A stretch of 64,000 nucleotides of DNA from Arctopsyche grandis (lineage: Eukaryota; Arthropoda; Insecta; Trichoptera; Hydropsychidae), in assembly GCF_051622035.1 (NCBI RefSeq), contig NC_135355.1, forward strand, positions 31,870,986-31,934,985. The letters are read 5' to 3'. Both the position numbers and the translations under genes were made by a program. The notes under the pieces are model-generated. The model had not been told where the DNA came from, made no database searches, and saw only the letters and a list, made by a program, of their open reading frames with translations. Shown here in pieces: positions 22,348-35,010 of this stretch; the stretch's first letter is position 1, and every line of letters starts with the position of its first letter.

Positions 22348-25300
22348 CTAAAAAACAAAAACATTAAACCAGTTAATTATTTGACATTTATTAATGCACT
22401 AGTGGTTAAACATGGCTAAATTTACTGAAATGAAAAAAAAAATGAATATTTAAAGACAGCCAATCAGAAATATGCAAGGTATATTATTTATATGTACCCT
22501 CATTAATTTATTAGAACTGCGGGTTCCAGCGGTGCGAGTATCGACGGCCACAGGCGGTGGAGGAAGACCGAGAGCCGCTCGTAGGACTGAACATGTGGCC
22601 AGATAGGAGTGAAGACCAGCTCCAAGTGTACCGGCGAAAGCTGAATACCTTCGCCTAGCGCACCAACCCTCAATACGAACTTGTTCACCGTGCACTCTCA
22701 AAAGAATTTCTTCTACTTCGTCCTCCTCTAAATATCTGAGAATATCTCTAAAAGTAGCACGCTGTGTTTTTCTATCTTTCTTTGCTCTGAAAAAACAACC
22801 AATTCATATTTTAGCACCAATCTACTGAGTATCTACGAAAAAACATATGCATACATATATATATATGACATGCACTATTACCGGTATTTGTGGGAATCCG
22901 TCGCTAATTGCCTTATATCTTCTATCAATTTTTCTAGTATAGATTCGCCAAACTCTTCCGAATGTTCACGGCCGAGTTCAAAAACTAACGCTAAGCATTC
23001 TCCGGCAGCCAGTCTGATTTCTAATCCGGGCGAAGCCAACATACCATTCAACTGACGTAGTGACCTGCATAGAACAAAAACATAAAAAATATACATACAT
23101 TACAAACAAATTATGTATTATGTTAGACCACTAATTGTAAACAAACAAAAAAAGCCAGGCCTCTCAAGTTATATGCATTGTAAAGATTTTCAATTGTCTT
23201 CATCACTTACTTAAATTAAAGATGCAGTTAGAAATATTAAGTTGAAACGTCAATTTGCCAATATCAAAGTAAACCTGCAATATCAATATCAACCAAGCTG
23301 CAATTCGCAAATTCCATCACTCAACTTATGTTCAACAATTCGCATCCTGACATTGACATGACGTCATACATAAGTCAAAAACATTTAACTTGCTTATTAA
23401 CCCTTTGAATGCTGACGAACGCCGATAGGCGTTTTGCCAACAAGTCCATGGGCCTGAAAAAAGGCCGATAGGCACTGTATTTTGAGCAAAGTAAACAAGA
23501 ATACTACCCGCTAAGCCTTTCCAGGTAGCATTGAACATGGGTCGTGTAATCCGTGTCATTCATTTTATAAAGACGTTTATAAAGACTGGTTTACACCGGA
23601 ATTTCTGAATTTATAACCATATGTAGCACAATTTTCCGATGGAAATCTCTAACTGCCGAGTATTTTAGATTGTGGCTTGGCATTTAGATTGTGAGCATTA
23701 CATTTTAACAACAATGAAGAAGATGCAACTAGTTTTGGAAAAATACATTCATTAATAGACTTCTTTTGTTTAATTTATATTGTTGCAAGCTAAATTAGAG
23801 AGTCTAAAAACACATTTACAAAACTCGAAATCCTCGGCGGTAGTGACCGGCTTTATACGAAAAGACGTCAGGACTCAAAGGATTAATAATTTGAGTTCAT
23901 GTAGGATTTCAATATACATATATGGAAAATACATAGCGAGAAGAGTACTCGGCGGATGGAAAGGTGGCAGAAAGATTTATAATATAAGATTCGCAGACGA
24001 TACAACATTAATGGTCGGTCAGCAATAGAATACTCCGTAGAATATAAATAGAGAAAACACCTGGGTCTAGAAATAAACAAAAATTCTATTTGCTAAGAGA
24101 TTTTAATCTCGCTATGATGAAGATCTACTAGGTGACTTGATATCAAAAGGAGGAGGATCAGAAATCCGCTGAAGAATAGGAATTGCGAAAACGGCGATGA
24201 TCAATCTGATAATGATATGGAAACACTGTTCTATAATGAAAAGAACGAAAATCCGTCTGGTATGATCTTTGATTAACTTCATTGCATTGTATGGAGTTGA
24301 GAAAAAATATGTTAGATGCCTACGAAATGTGGTGCTGGCATTCCATGGACCGCAAGAACATCTCCATCCTTGTAGAGCTAGCAGTTTCAGAGACTCCACA
24401 ACATGTAGGAAAATAATTCTTTCCTACTTTGGCCATATTGCCAGGAAGAATGTGAAGAGTCGTAGAGCAGCTGGTAATCACCGGAACAATAGAGAGAAGG
24501 CGAGCAGGAGGACGGTCCCCCATAAGATGGTCAGCCAAATTAAAATACTGACGGGATCGTCCCTAAACGCCGCTTTCAACCTGGCACAGGACTGGGAAGA
24601 GTGGAGGTGGATTTCAGATGATGCATTTGACGACAACGATCAGCATTAAGCAAACGAGGAAGAACAGACTTTCAACTTTCGACATTACTTTACTTATAAC
24701 TCGACACGCCTACCTGATTGGATTTTGTACAAGTTTGTATATGTATAGTTCATTGGTTTTATGCTAATAGATAAATCAACTCACGGAGAAAATGTACTAG
24801 TGGACCCTCCGAGCATCATATAGATATCGCCCGGTGAACACAAAGTGAGGAGAAGAGCCCAAGATGACAGGGCGGCACAATGAAGACTTTCCAGTTCAGG
24901 AGGCACGTTAATTTTTATACTACCATCGCCCTGAAAAGTTTCATTATAACATTAAAAATAGTAAAAACTTATCGATAATAATAAACTTCGATATTTACAC
25001 TCCACATACCTTGAGATAACTTCCACTGAATATACTTTCGAAATTACGCATGATCTCGTAGATGTTTCCGATATCCTCTTCGGCCATGAAAGCGATCAGA
25101 CCCAGAGCTGTGCAGCACTGCAACCGACACAAACAATCAACAACCGCGTTTAAAAATAGAAATACTCGCACGACATTGACTACACTTACTTTGGCCCGAG
25201 CGTTAGCATTAGCCGACTTGTCCAACGATACGATCTGCAAAACCGATTTCAAATCCTTGCACAACTCTTCACACATATCTGTACCGACAAACTGTAAAAC

Positions 25301-28300
25301 GAAAAAAAATATTAAAACAACGACACGGACAAACGCATATGTCGATGCATGCATTCGAATGACACCTGTATTGCTAGCAGAGCGGCTACGTCGGCCGCCG
25401 CGGCTTGCTCGTCAGGCTTGGGACGCTTCAAAGCCTTCTCCAAGTGATCGGTTAACGTGAGCCGGTGGCTGATCACGACGGAAGCAGCCGCTTGAGACTT
25501 CAAAGCGTTCGCTAAACTCGTCCAACACTTCACTCGCGCAGCTACCGACTTTTGACTCAAGCCGTCCATCAGCACGCCCAACGATTCCTCAAACTGATCT
25601 ATGGATTTGACTCCGTCTTCTGTGATTTCTTCTGTAAACGCAAATATACATAGCATCAATACCTGAGCATTTTATCTCACTTTGATATTAAATAACAGTT
25701 GTTGTGTGTACTTTAAATTTGATAACCATAATAATTATGAATTATTCATAGCAGTTAGAGATAATAAAAATTACACAATTTAAAGGTCATTGTAGCGTAA
25801 ACTTGTTATTTGGAGTTTGACTATCGTTATGATAACGTACCTCCTTCGTCTTGAACACTGCGGTTATCGGAGTGGGCAGACCACTCGGAATTGTTCTCGT
25901 TGACAGATTCATCATCTGAAGCTGAATCTTTTGCTTCTCCTTTCCTTCCCTCTGAAACAACGAATATAAATATTTAAATAAATATCATACATTTCGACAA
26001 AATGGAAACGCTTTAGTTTAGGCCACTTAGATTTGAATAATAAAAACATAAGAAACTGCATTCACAAATGTATGGTTAAAAGATTTTACAACATCGGTAC
26101 TTGTTGGTTATATGGACGCATCCGACCATCAGTTATATATGTTACAGTTGCAGTGTATCTTCCAGTTGTAATATATTGTTGCGTAGGGGTGGGTGGAGGA
26201 TCCAAGTAAAAGGCCAAAGTCGTCTCAAGGCATGTATTGATGATTAAGGAGATACACGCACTGGCAGTGCTCAGTCCAGAATGACTTGATATCGCCTTAT
26301 AAGGGATAGATCTCTCAGGACATCTTCGACGTCTAATTTGTTTACCTATTGTTATGGTCACGTACGGATATGCCTTCCCACAACATTCGGTTCCACGGTA
26401 CAGGTCAATTCTGAGAAGGGACCAATAACAGCCAACTCGGTCGCCATTGTTTAGCCTACATGCACTTAGGGCCTAGATATATTCCTCGAAACCAATTATA
26501 AACGGTCACAGTCTCTGGGATTGTATTCGGCTTAATCCGATTGCACTTACGCGGTGTACGTAACAATATTATATTTAAACTGGTACTAACTACCGTTATA
26601 GTTGGTGTATTTTCAGTTGTAATATATTTTGACTAGTAGGAATATATCCCGTCTAACCCCCGTAAGTTGACTCATATGGCGAATTACATTCTACCTGGTC
26701 AAAATATATTACAACTGAAAATACAGTTCAACTATATGTTGGTACCAGGTTAGATGGAGGTTAGGATTCCGTGAAAACGACACTTGACTAGTAAAGTCAC
26801 ATTTCTGTTTTGAAGACATTCTTAGAGTTGTCGTAATACAGTACTAATTACCTTTATTCGTAATACCTAGAAAATACGAACGCATTGCATTGTTGAATTC
26901 TAAAGCATTTGTAAAAACATCAAAGCTGTCAAAACTGAACTATTATAATACAACAGGCGCACATTGTTGAAAGTGTATTTTTGCTTGTAAAGATATAATT
27001 TACTAGTTGAATTGTATTCGAACATGAATGACCTAAAACGCCAGTTGGAATATATTACAACTGAAAATACACTTCGATTGTAACATATACACTTACACTA
27101 ACACATATAAATACACAACAGTTACATGAATGGCCTCTAGGTGTCTCAAACAGTTGTAGTAAAGTGACAACTAGGATGGTTACTCGTAGCGTGGCAACAG
27201 GCGATCCAAGCGCTCTCAGACGCCGACATCCAAGCCAAGCAGACTCAGACTGGGCTCAACTTTTACAAGATTGTGTATTCGAGTGGCGTTTCAAAATGGC
27301 GTTAAAAAGGGAGCGTCAAAAGGATATGAGAAATTAGTGAATTAAACCCTTATATGATAAAGTCTAAAATATTGTTACGTACGCCGCGGATTAAGCGAAT
27401 AGAATCCCAGAGACTATGTGACCGTTCAATGGTTATCTGTTATCGGATTAACTAAGTGCTTGCACTTACTTCCAGGATTATATCTGGACTCTAAGTGCAT
27501 TTAGGCTAAACAATGACCGTTATTAGGCTTTTCTCAGAATCGGTACGGGGAGACCCAATGTCGTGGAAATACATATCCGAATACGTGACAATACAACAGG
27601 TAAACAGATTAGACGTCCTGAGAGATCGACCCTTTATAAGGCGGTACGTAGGCGATATCATGTCATTCTGTACTGAGCACTGCCAGTGCGTGTATCTCCT
27701 TAATCATCAATAAATGCTGTGAGACGACTGTTGGCCTTTTAATTGGATCCTCCACCCACCCCTACGCAACAATATTAAGTATATATAACATGAGAATGAA
27801 AAAAGTAAATGTTACCACTGTGTAAGTATTTAACCTGTGAGTTACGAAGGGGCGGTAGAAAGCCGCGTTTGGATAGCTAGCTGACATCGCTTCGATCAGA
27901 CGCAAGATTCCAGTGTAATTTTTAATGAGTTCGTTAATGATTAAACTGATCTAGCTTCATTAGCTTCCTTTAATCTTAACTAAGTAAAATGACAAAGCGA
28001 TCTGAAGAGTGGAAGTGGTTCAAATTCATATCACAAATGTATTCAGCCAGCAGCATAGCTGGGTGGTCTCGTCGATGCTAACCACTGAGAGGTTACCGGG
28101 TTTTATCCCGTGGGTTGACCTCAATTGAAAAGAATTTATTCCGAGTATTATCTGTAGTGCTGTCGGTCAGACTTGGATATTTGTGACTCCAAGTCGATTG
28201 TTTCCTATCAGTTCTCCGATTCATCGTTGAAACGGTTCCTCATGAAATTGACAAAAACCATCCTACCCACTATGTCACCATTATTTTATTTCAAAATTTA

Positions 28301-31300
28301 TAAAGTATACATTTATATATATGTACAAATGCAATAGTATAGATGTCGTTAGGGGCAACCCAATATTAAAGAAAATATATTTTCACTCCTCACTTTAGAT
28401 GTGTCACTCACTTCAATGACAGATTATAACAATTTGGTAACTATGCGGCAATTAGTATACATTGTCATTTGGAAATGCGAAATACTATCACACTAACCGT
28501 TTTTTGTTTCCCGTTAAAAGATAATACTACTGATTACTGGTTTTTCATACTAATCATATTCCACCATACGATAACAAGGCCAAAAGACGAACATAAACGA
28601 TAAATTATAATAATAACTGGTTTATCCAGGTTGCTAAGATCAACTAGTAAACAACTACACTAGACCAATATCAAGTGATGGAATTAAAATAATTTATATT
28701 TATATTTGGAAAAACGCAAACACCAATTCTAAGTTTGAACTATTTAAGCGATTTCAGGTCCAAGTCTTTGGCTCTTAACTGCTGTATGGAAGTTACCAAT
28801 TCACATATTCATCATTGTAGTTGTGTGCCGTTTCCATTTGTTCCGGGATTCAGCCACACGGAGAATTGCCACTATAGAAGAGTCCGTCACTGTTCGTATT
28901 AGGTCAGAAAGGCGTGTCGAGGATCTTCCTCTTTTCCACTCTTATTTATGCTGTGACCAAATAATGGGAGAATGCGTCTCAAGCAGATTGTGGACAGTCT
29001 GTCCTTGATATTGATCTGCTCATTTGTGCGCTTTTCGGTCTATGGGACTCTATATAAACTGTCTGTTAACCGTTTGTACGCCACCGACTCAACTGTGAGT
29101 CGCTCATTAACTCATTTGTACACCAGCGTCTTCCAAAACGTAAAATGTTTAACGTTTAAAATGGTTTTACAAGCACCATCTATGGATGAACTAGTAAGAA
29201 TGTATGAGTATAGCTCATACGATCCCGAATCGAGATCGATAATCTTATCTACACGTCTCACGATTGCATAATTGCGTTCCTGTACAAGAATCCTCGCTCA
29301 TACAACGGCAAATATACAATTCGACTCGCTCCATATAAACGATCGCAATCTCATAACACATATACATACATTGCATTGCACAACCTACAAGGATATAAGC
29401 TATCGCACCAAACCCAGAGAGCATCTGGAGTTCAGCTAGCCCACTCCTCCGAAAATCGAGCAACTACCTCCTTTGCCGTGCATACAATAATATTTATACT
29501 CGACATAAATAAAGGACCGTAAACCTTTCCTGCATACAAACTAGATAATGCAAAAATAATTAAGGATTCTTCTAACAAAAATGCACAAGATATCATCAGG
29601 GTTGCCACTCAATCAATCAAATCTGAAACATCTACAAATTCATGCTACATGACACGTGTCACGTATATGCACGCGAGATCTCACCAAACCTCTGGGAGCC
29701 TCGAATTATCAGAGTCAAATCATTTTTCTGCATGTTCTGCAAATCATTCAAAAATTTCTGGCGTACAGGCAAATATGAATGGCAGTTAACTAGTTTAAAA
29801 GTTCTAAAGAAAAATAGGGGTAAATCGAAAAAGTTAACAGAAGCCAGAAAATTGCGATATTATTCAAATGCAAAATATGTACTTTGGGATAGAGAAGTAA
29901 TGGCTTCATCCTCTTGAAACCACATCTCTAAGTCCTTTACTATTGATAGTAAAAAAAATTCAATCTTTGCTTGCTTTCTTTGTATTATAAACTTATAATG
30001 TTTTCTTTATAAGTTTAAAAAAAAAAGGAAAGAGAACAGCAATAAAACACTTAATAATTATACGAAACATTTTGAAAGGACATCTATTGCATCGGTTCCA
30101 TACTTTTATCACGTGAAGATGTATCAGCTGTATATGTAGGTGATTCATACTGTTACACCATATTAATGGTGCAACAGCCGCAAATGATGATTCACAGGGC
30201 TATCCTTTTAAAAAAAAATAACACACATACATACAATCAGACAATATACATATGTAGATAGCATTGTGGAAAATAATAAAAAAACACATGTTGCAATATA
30301 TTGATTGCAATCACAGAGGTCAAGGATTGATAAGGAAGTATTACACCATATTTCCATATGATATGAAATTCGATACAAATAAAAACAATTGCGCCAATAT
30401 AAAATTACTATGGAATGTTTTAATTCGATTCAAGTCATAAAAGTTCGTCGATTGAGTATTGCACAACTATGTACTTTCTAATATATGAAATCTATTCATT
30501 GAGAACACACAGAGGATAAATTACCACAATTAATATACATATACGTAGTGTAGTTGTTAAAGACGCGGACTTTGAAACTGATCCAAAACATAAATAAACA
30601 ATCAAAAACAAAGAACTACTTCACAGTAGAGGCAGACAGAGCGGAAATGGCGTAATTCCAAAAAAGCGCGTGTTTAAGTTTAGCACCGTCGTTTCAATGA
30701 TTCTGAATAAATAATATTAAAATCAAGGTGTTTTAGATGTGTGTATTTTTTATACATACTATCAAATAACAAACACTATATAATGACTATTATTATAAAA
30801 TGTTAATATGCCAATGTCAATAATGGTCAAAATAAGATTGCATATTCTTCAACTCATATATCAATTGGCATATTTATTCAAGCTTGTATTATATAAATAA
30901 ATTGCATATTTAATATGTTCTTAATTGGAACATTTACACAAATCAAATGACATGTGAACATATATTTCACTTCATAACTGTTTCAAGCAGAGAAAAATAC
31001 GCAATTTCTATTGGTGAATAGGAATTGTACTGGCAGGTCTGGTTTCACCAATTCTCGTTAAATGAACTCTTTATTTCTATATACTTGGATATAATTTGTC
31101 AACAATTTTGAATAAGATTAATAATTTTATGTTTATTAAAATTCTACCATTTAAATTGAAAATTCTAGGATAGTAATTTATTTGCATTTAATAAATGAAT
31201 TCAAAGTTTAAATGAGTTGTAACACAGTAGAGATATTGGAAAATGTTTTTGGAACGATTAACTAAAATTATTCTAATACTTAGCCGATGAGACAAGTATA

Positions 31301-32989
31301 GAAATGAAGAGTTCATTTAACGAGAATTGATATTTCGCAGGGGATCCGAATTGTACATATTGAAGGCTTTAATGGAATATTGACACAAATCAAATAATAT
31401 ATTTTAATCATGGCTGTTTGTAACAGGAAGAAAATTAGACGACTTTTAATGGTCGGATAAAATGTTTTGATAAATAGAAATTGCGCATATTGAAGATTTA
31501 TAAGCAAAGTTTTTAGGCCAATAGGAATAAAATGTAGAAAAATTAAAAGGAATGAAATTTTCAGTTGTGATTTGGCATTGTTTTATAGTACAATTTTAGT
31601 ATCTGATGAATATAAATAGTTTCGTAAGATCACCTTTGAGATGGAAATGTAAAATAATACAATATTTTTTCACCATCAACCATGACCGAAATGAGTAATA
31701 TGGTACAGTATGAAAACGATCGGATAAGAGGCAAACATTTTCATTAACCCTTTGCCCGTGGCAATAAATATAGCGAACAAACCCTGTACGCGGCACCTTT
31801 TTCGCGAATTTGGAAATCGAGTTTTCGACCTTAAATACAGATTTTAATATTTACTCAAGTAACCAGATATGTCAATTAACACATAAAGTATTATTTTAAA
31901 CAATAGAATACATAATATATCCCGTAGTTTTGGATTAATTGTCAAATAATCATTCTTCATAATTGTATGAAAACGTGACGTCACATAAACGAGGTTTCAG
32001 TATGGTTCCACAAAAAACAAATTTTTGACTAGTATATATTCATTTTAAGCAAATTGAATAGATGGCATTCAACTCAGTAATATATTCAACCAATTTTGAA
32101 CCTTAAAACAGTTGAAATAGGCGCATATAAGCCTCAAAATCGCGTGCAAAGTTCAGAAATTCTATAGAAGACAGCTGCGCTACAGATTTGTCACCCAAAA
32201 CTTTCATAGAAGACGGCCGCGGGCAAACGATTAATAGTAATCTTGAGTGAAAGGTAAAAGAGGGGTATGTCATGAAACAAAATTGTAATACATATTACAT
32301 TGTATAAAATAATTTTTGAATTTTTACTTCAATTATCATGCGTACAGACGATAGTATATGTATGTGTAAAATTTGATATAATTGTTTTTTTTTTCTTCTA
32401 AATATTAGACAAGAGTTGAAATTGTGGTTTTCAATCGTTAAGAAGTCAATTCGCGAATTGACGTACCGTTTAGATTTATATAAAAATAAATAAATAAAAC
32501 AAAGAAATTTTGAGGTTAGGCGACCTTCGTTTCGCGGCCGAGTCGACAGATGGCGGAAGCTGCGTGACGTTTAAAGTGATTCGCAATCGCAATCGCCCCC
32601 ACTACACCACGTGCTCCTGTCACCAAGGTCGACACACCTGCGAATTCTTTCATCATCTCGCCACAATGCAAAGACACCAAGCGGGGACAGAAAAACGCAC
32701 TCCCTTACGTTTCAACGCAACGGCCGTTCATTTGACAGATTTGGCGCGAACTCGCCTTAACGTGGCAATGCGAGGCGAGGCGATTTTACCTCGACGTACG
32801 TGAGGTACGCGAGGCAAGGTCGTTCTTTATAGCATTCGCACGCATTCTATTCTATTCTATAAATAATGTGATAATGATAATGATAATGACAATGACGAGC
32901 ACTAGGAAGGTGTAGGTGTAGGTGTAGTTGTTCGAGGAAGTGAAATGATATGCCTTACCGTGTCTGTGTTTGTTTTTGGCGCGCGGCAT
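22261..32989 (-). CDS. Ifrd1: Ifrd1/2, interferon-related developmental regulator
   Basis: IFRD proteins are alpha-helical HEAT/ARM-like regulators; vertebrate IFRD1/Tis7 is linked to transcriptional corepression and IFRD2 to ribosome inactivation. Nine minus-strand exons join in frame: 32959-32989, 25841-25951, 25366-25631, 25190-25291, 25010-25117, 24785-24930, 22882-23064, 22498-22786, 22261-22347; 1323 nt, 440 aa, the usual family length. Order: basic start MPRAKNKHRH; acidic SEWSAHSDNRS (about 35-45); helical core with LMDGLSQKS, HRLTLTDHLEKALK, CCTALGLIAFMAEED, LHCAALSSWALLLTLC, GLEIRLAAGECLALVFELGR; then IFRD C-terminal domain ending KLMRHLQNAAAFKARTI...RDKRS. The start is the first ATG giving an IFRD-like N-terminus and a donor with the right phase. 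Intron 1 is 7 kb and full of repeats. No defects seen. Confidence 0.95.
22498..22786 (-). CDS. Ifrd1: Ifrd1 exon 8
   Basis: Acceptor tttttcag, donor gtacat. Encodes AKKDRKTQRATFRDILRYLE, VRIEGWCARRRYSAF and ...NKLMR; the W.RRR.YSAF block is an IFRD C-terminal hallmark. Confidence 0.95.
22882..23064 (-). CDS. Ifrd1: Ifrd1 exon 7
   Basis: Acceptor atgcag, donor gtaata. Encodes SLRQLNGMLASPGLEIRLAA then GECLALVFELGREHSEEF to ...LATDSHKYR. Confidence 0.96.
23401..23882. mobile_element. piggyBac-like MITE, copy 2 (Ifrd1 intron 6)
   Basis: Flanked by TTAA (23397-23400, 23883-23886). Left end CCCTTTGAATGCTGACG; right end reads inverted as TCCTTTGAGTCCTGACGTC. Interior is the reverse complement of the copy at 51603-52165. 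Confidence 0.72.
23890..24650 (+). pseudogene. RTE-like LINE pol fragment (Ifrd1 intron 6)
   Basis: Plus-strand pieces: GGRKIYNIRFADDTTLMVG (RT FADD motif) near 23960-24020, SLINFIALYGVEK near 24265, then KMVSQIKILTGSSLNAAFN to ...AQDWEEWRW near 24530-24615. Multiple stops. Lies on the strand opposite Ifrd1. Confidence 0.7.
24785..24930 (-). CDS. Ifrd1: Ifrd1 exon 6
   Basis: Acceptor ttttcag, donor gtgagt. Encodes GDGSIKINVPPELESLHCAA then LSSWALLLTLCSPGDIY...STFSP; the LHCAAL.SW.LLLT core is diagnostic. Proline codon split into exon 7. Confidence 0.94.
25010..25117 (-). CDS. Ifrd1: Ifrd1 exon 5
   Basis: Acceptor gttgcag, donor gtatgt. Encodes CCTALGLIAFMAEEDIGN...FESIFSGSYLK; human IFRD2 has ATALGMCCF...LESVF at this point. 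Confidence 0.95.
25190..25291 (-). CDS. Ifrd1: Ifrd1 exon 4
   Basis: Acceptor tttacag, donor gtaagt. Encodes FVGTDMCEELCKDLKSVL...DKSANANARAK. Confidence 0.94.
25366..25631 (-). CDS. Ifrd1: Ifrd1 exon 3
   Basis: Acceptor tttacag, donor gtgtca. Encodes EITEDGVKSIDQFEESL...LMDGLSQKSVAAR...HRLTLTDHLEKALK...ALLAIQ, the first helical repeats. Confidence 0.95.
25841..25951 (-). CDS. Ifrd1: Ifrd1 exon 2
   Basis: Acceptor gtttcag, donor gtacgt. Encodes GRKGEAKDSASDDESVN and NNSEWSAHSDNRSVQDEG, the acidic Ser/Asp-rich N-terminal segment of IFRD proteins. Confidence 0.93.
26177..26565 (-). mobile_element. Solo LTR (Ifrd1 intron 1)
   Basis: On the minus strand it starts TGTTACGTACACCGCG and ends CCTACGCAACA; flanked by ATAT (26173-26176, 26566-26569). 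Same family as the 17505 element but about 390 bp, without the internal LTR duplication. Confidence 0.8.
26570..27075. repeat. Region of repeated inverted motifs
   Basis: The block gttgtaatatat next to ttttcag recurs in both orientations at about 26150, 26611, 26700 and 27048; 26600-26630 and 26697-26725 form an imperfect stem. Looks like several copies of one small terminal-inverted-repeat element; boundaries unclear. Confidence 0.4.
27373..27771 (+). mobile_element. Solo LTR (Ifrd1 intron 1)
   Basis: TGTTACGTACGCCGCGG start, TACGCAACA end, flanked by ATAT (27369-27372, 27772-27775). Short-LTR subfamily. Confidence 0.82.
28045..28340 (+). repeat. tRNA-derived SINE copy
   Basis: Head with A-box-like agctgggtggtctcgtcga and degenerate B-box ggttttatccc, then 'gtcagacttggatatttgtg', 'actccaagtcgattg' and 'gttgaaacggttcc'. 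In Ifrd1 intron 1. Confidence 0.65.
28810..29480 (-). pseudogene. RTE-like LINE 3' fragment
   Basis: Minus strand: RGRSSTRLSDLIRTVTDSS then VAILRVAESRNKW near 28830-28930, and INIKDRLSTICLRRILPLFG near 28965-29030: the C-terminus of the same LINE type as 16410 and 23890. A further piece near 29380-29470 resembles 17220-17320. Confidence 0.6.
29481..31747. other. Ifrd1 intron 1, no gene seen
   Basis: AT-rich. A small imperfect hairpin lies at 30072-30210 (tgttacaccatattaatggtgcaaca). The ORF at 29642-29917 (+) shows no recognisable domain. Confidence 0.4.
31748..32230. mobile_element. Second TTAA-flanked MITE family (Ifrd1 intron 1)
   Basis: TTAA at 31744-31747 and 32231-32234. Ends CCCTTTGCCCGTGGC and inverted TCGTTTGCCCGCGGC. 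Piggybac-like by target and terminal repeat, but its interior differs from the 5289 family. Confidence 0.65.
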
Positions 32990-33335
32990 GTCTGCAGCGG
33001 CTGTGGAGCGGCGAGGAGTCGGAGTCGGAGTCGCAGTCGACTGGTCGAATCACCAGTGGCCTGGGGTGGGCCCACGATCAAGAGGGCAGGGGGAGGGGGA
33101 GGCAATGGGGTGTGACCGAAGCAGCAGGGATGCAGCAGCAGCAGCAGCAGCAGGCGGGCGCGACTGCACCGGACCACTGCTCGTTACAAACTACGGGAGG
33201 CGCGAACGAACGAGACACCATTCTGCGGCGGCACCGCCACTACTGAACGAAGTCGCCAACGTCAAATTCAACACACATCCACCAGGCTAGCCAACAGCCA
33301 ACAGCCAACAGTCAAAAGTCAACAGTCAACAGGCC
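32490..33335 (-). promoter_or_regulatory. GC-rich Ifrd1 5' region
   Basis: CpG-rich island in AT-rich surroundings, containing exon 1 (32959-32989), probable 5' UTR and core promoter. Holds a (CAG)7 tract at about 33130-33151 and a degenerate heptamer repeat (caacagc/caacagt) at 33292-33331. Exact start site not visible. The frames across it, some with long Leu runs, look like composition artefacts. Confidence 0.5.
32959..32989 (-). CDS. Ifrd1: Ifrd1 exon 1 (coding part)
   Basis: ATG then PRAKNKHRH, 31 coding nt and donor gtaagg. Phase 1 fits exon 2 exactly. Human IFRD1 opens MPKNKKR, similar in character. Confidence 0.85.
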
Positions 33336-33435
33336 CTCCTCCTCTTTGCGTAGAACCTCCCCTGTTATTTCGTATCGTTTGCCATCGAACGCCGCTCGCC
33401 ATGGAATATTCACACTATGTCTATTCCGTATTTAA

Positions 33436-33883
33436 GGCCTGTCGCACACACGGCCACTCGCCACCGCCACCGGTGGCAACCCACAAGCTGCGGAATGCAT
33501 TTCTCATAGACTTTGTATGGGACGCGTGCAAACACAACCACGCGCCACTCGCTACTCGCTTCACGCTGCGGAATGCATTTCTCATGGAGTTTGTATGGGA
33601 TGCCCGCAAACACAACCACCGGTGGCGACCACTTTTCTCTTCAGAGTGTAGTTGAAATATGGACTCCGACTCGGAAGCACTCTTTGCGCTGTTGACAATA
33701 TGAAGACGTCGCATTGTCAACAGCGCGAACCGTCGAATAACAGTCGAAGACCGTTGAGGGACCAGTCGCGAGTGGCGAGTGGTTGTGTTTGCGCGCATCC
33801 CATACAAACTCTATGAGAAATGCATTCCGCAGCTTGTGGCTGCCACCGGTGGCGGTGGCGAGTGGCCGTGTGTGCGACAGGCC
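33436..33883. mobile_element. Harbinger-like MITE with long terminal inverted repeats
   Basis: GGCCTGTCGCACACACGG...CCACCGGTGG at left is matched inverted at right over at least 40 bp; further inner blocks (gcggaatgcatttctcat, gtttgtatggga) occur three times. TAA flanks both sides (33433-33435, 33884-33886), the 3-bp duplication of PIF/Harbinger. GC-rich and 450 bp upstream of the Ifrd1 start. Confidence 0.75.
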
Positions 33884-35010
33884 TAAGAAAACATAACGTA
33901 GGTGGGTCGATGCGTGCATAATCAATGTTTTTGTACCATAATGCTTGAGCGTTTGTATGATTATTTAGTGTGGGCGGCTTGATTGATTTCATTTTCACCC
34001 GTATGTTTTTGCTAGTAGCTGAATGTGTGTACGCAAGTTTTCGCTAGTAATTGTCATTTGCAATCTTGCTGTTAAGCGGGCAAAAGAAATTAAATTATAG
34101 TAATGTTGTAAACACGCTATTTTATGTGACGGTCGAGATTAATTAATCTTTTTTTGCTGTTATAGCTTCTCTTGTAATCGTAATACGCTGTAGTGGTTCT
34201 ACGACATGGTCGAGTTTTGATCACCATCCTGTGAGCTGGGACCGACTCGGCCATTTTGATTCCCGCTACTTTACTTTCTTCCTAACCGTCATATTAAATA
34301 GTCGTATCTTTAACAATTCCATCGTTTCACTCCATACACCCCACCCCCTAATTTTTTTGTGATGAGTAGACTTAGGAGTTGGCTTCGTGATTTTTAAATA
34401 AAATTGACCGCTACATTAATGTACAAAACAAAAGAACAAAAAAACATGGTTGACAAAAGTGAATCATTTTTTTGCAAAAATCATCATCCCAATTCCGATT
34501 TTTGTTGATGAGTGACAAAATATTTAAATAAGCTTCTTCGTTCATACGGAAATAATTATACCAATTATAAGATGTATTTTCAATTTATTCAAATAATTAG
34601 CATGAGTATGGATTTTCATTTTAAATTAGTCTTCACACAACATACCACGTTTCCTTTTTTAAAAAGCAGTCAAATTGAATTCATTTTCTTCGTTTGTCCA
34701 AGTACAAACTGACGTACTTTTAACATAGTTTTACTCTGTGGTAGTACTAGGTAGTACTCTGTGATCATTGGTCACAAAGTCATTGAAATCTCTATAACGG
34801 AACATCTGGCAGCCGAAATGTCCATCATACTGACGAGAACTTGAATGCCAAATATTGTATATTCGCGATTTTAATTGTAAAAATTGTGTTTGTGACCACC
34901 GCAATGTGACGAATAGTCAAAGAGCAACGTGTAGCTGGGCTGGTGAGATCACGTTCTGAAAGATTCCAACGGGGTTGAGGTCTTCCTTTGTGTTCTATGT
35001 TTGATACGTA
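33884..35010. other. Ifrd1-Sin1 intergenic DNA, no gene seen
   Basis: AT-rich spacer between the divergent genes. A 107-codon minus ORF at 34825-35148 has no recognised domain and overlaps the next element. Confidence 0.4.

Noticed and set aside
32902-33290. ORFs in the Ifrd1 GC island with poly-Leu or poly-Gln
   Set aside because: Driven by the (CAG)7 tract and high GC; the true coding part here is only the 31-nt exon 1 on the minus strand.
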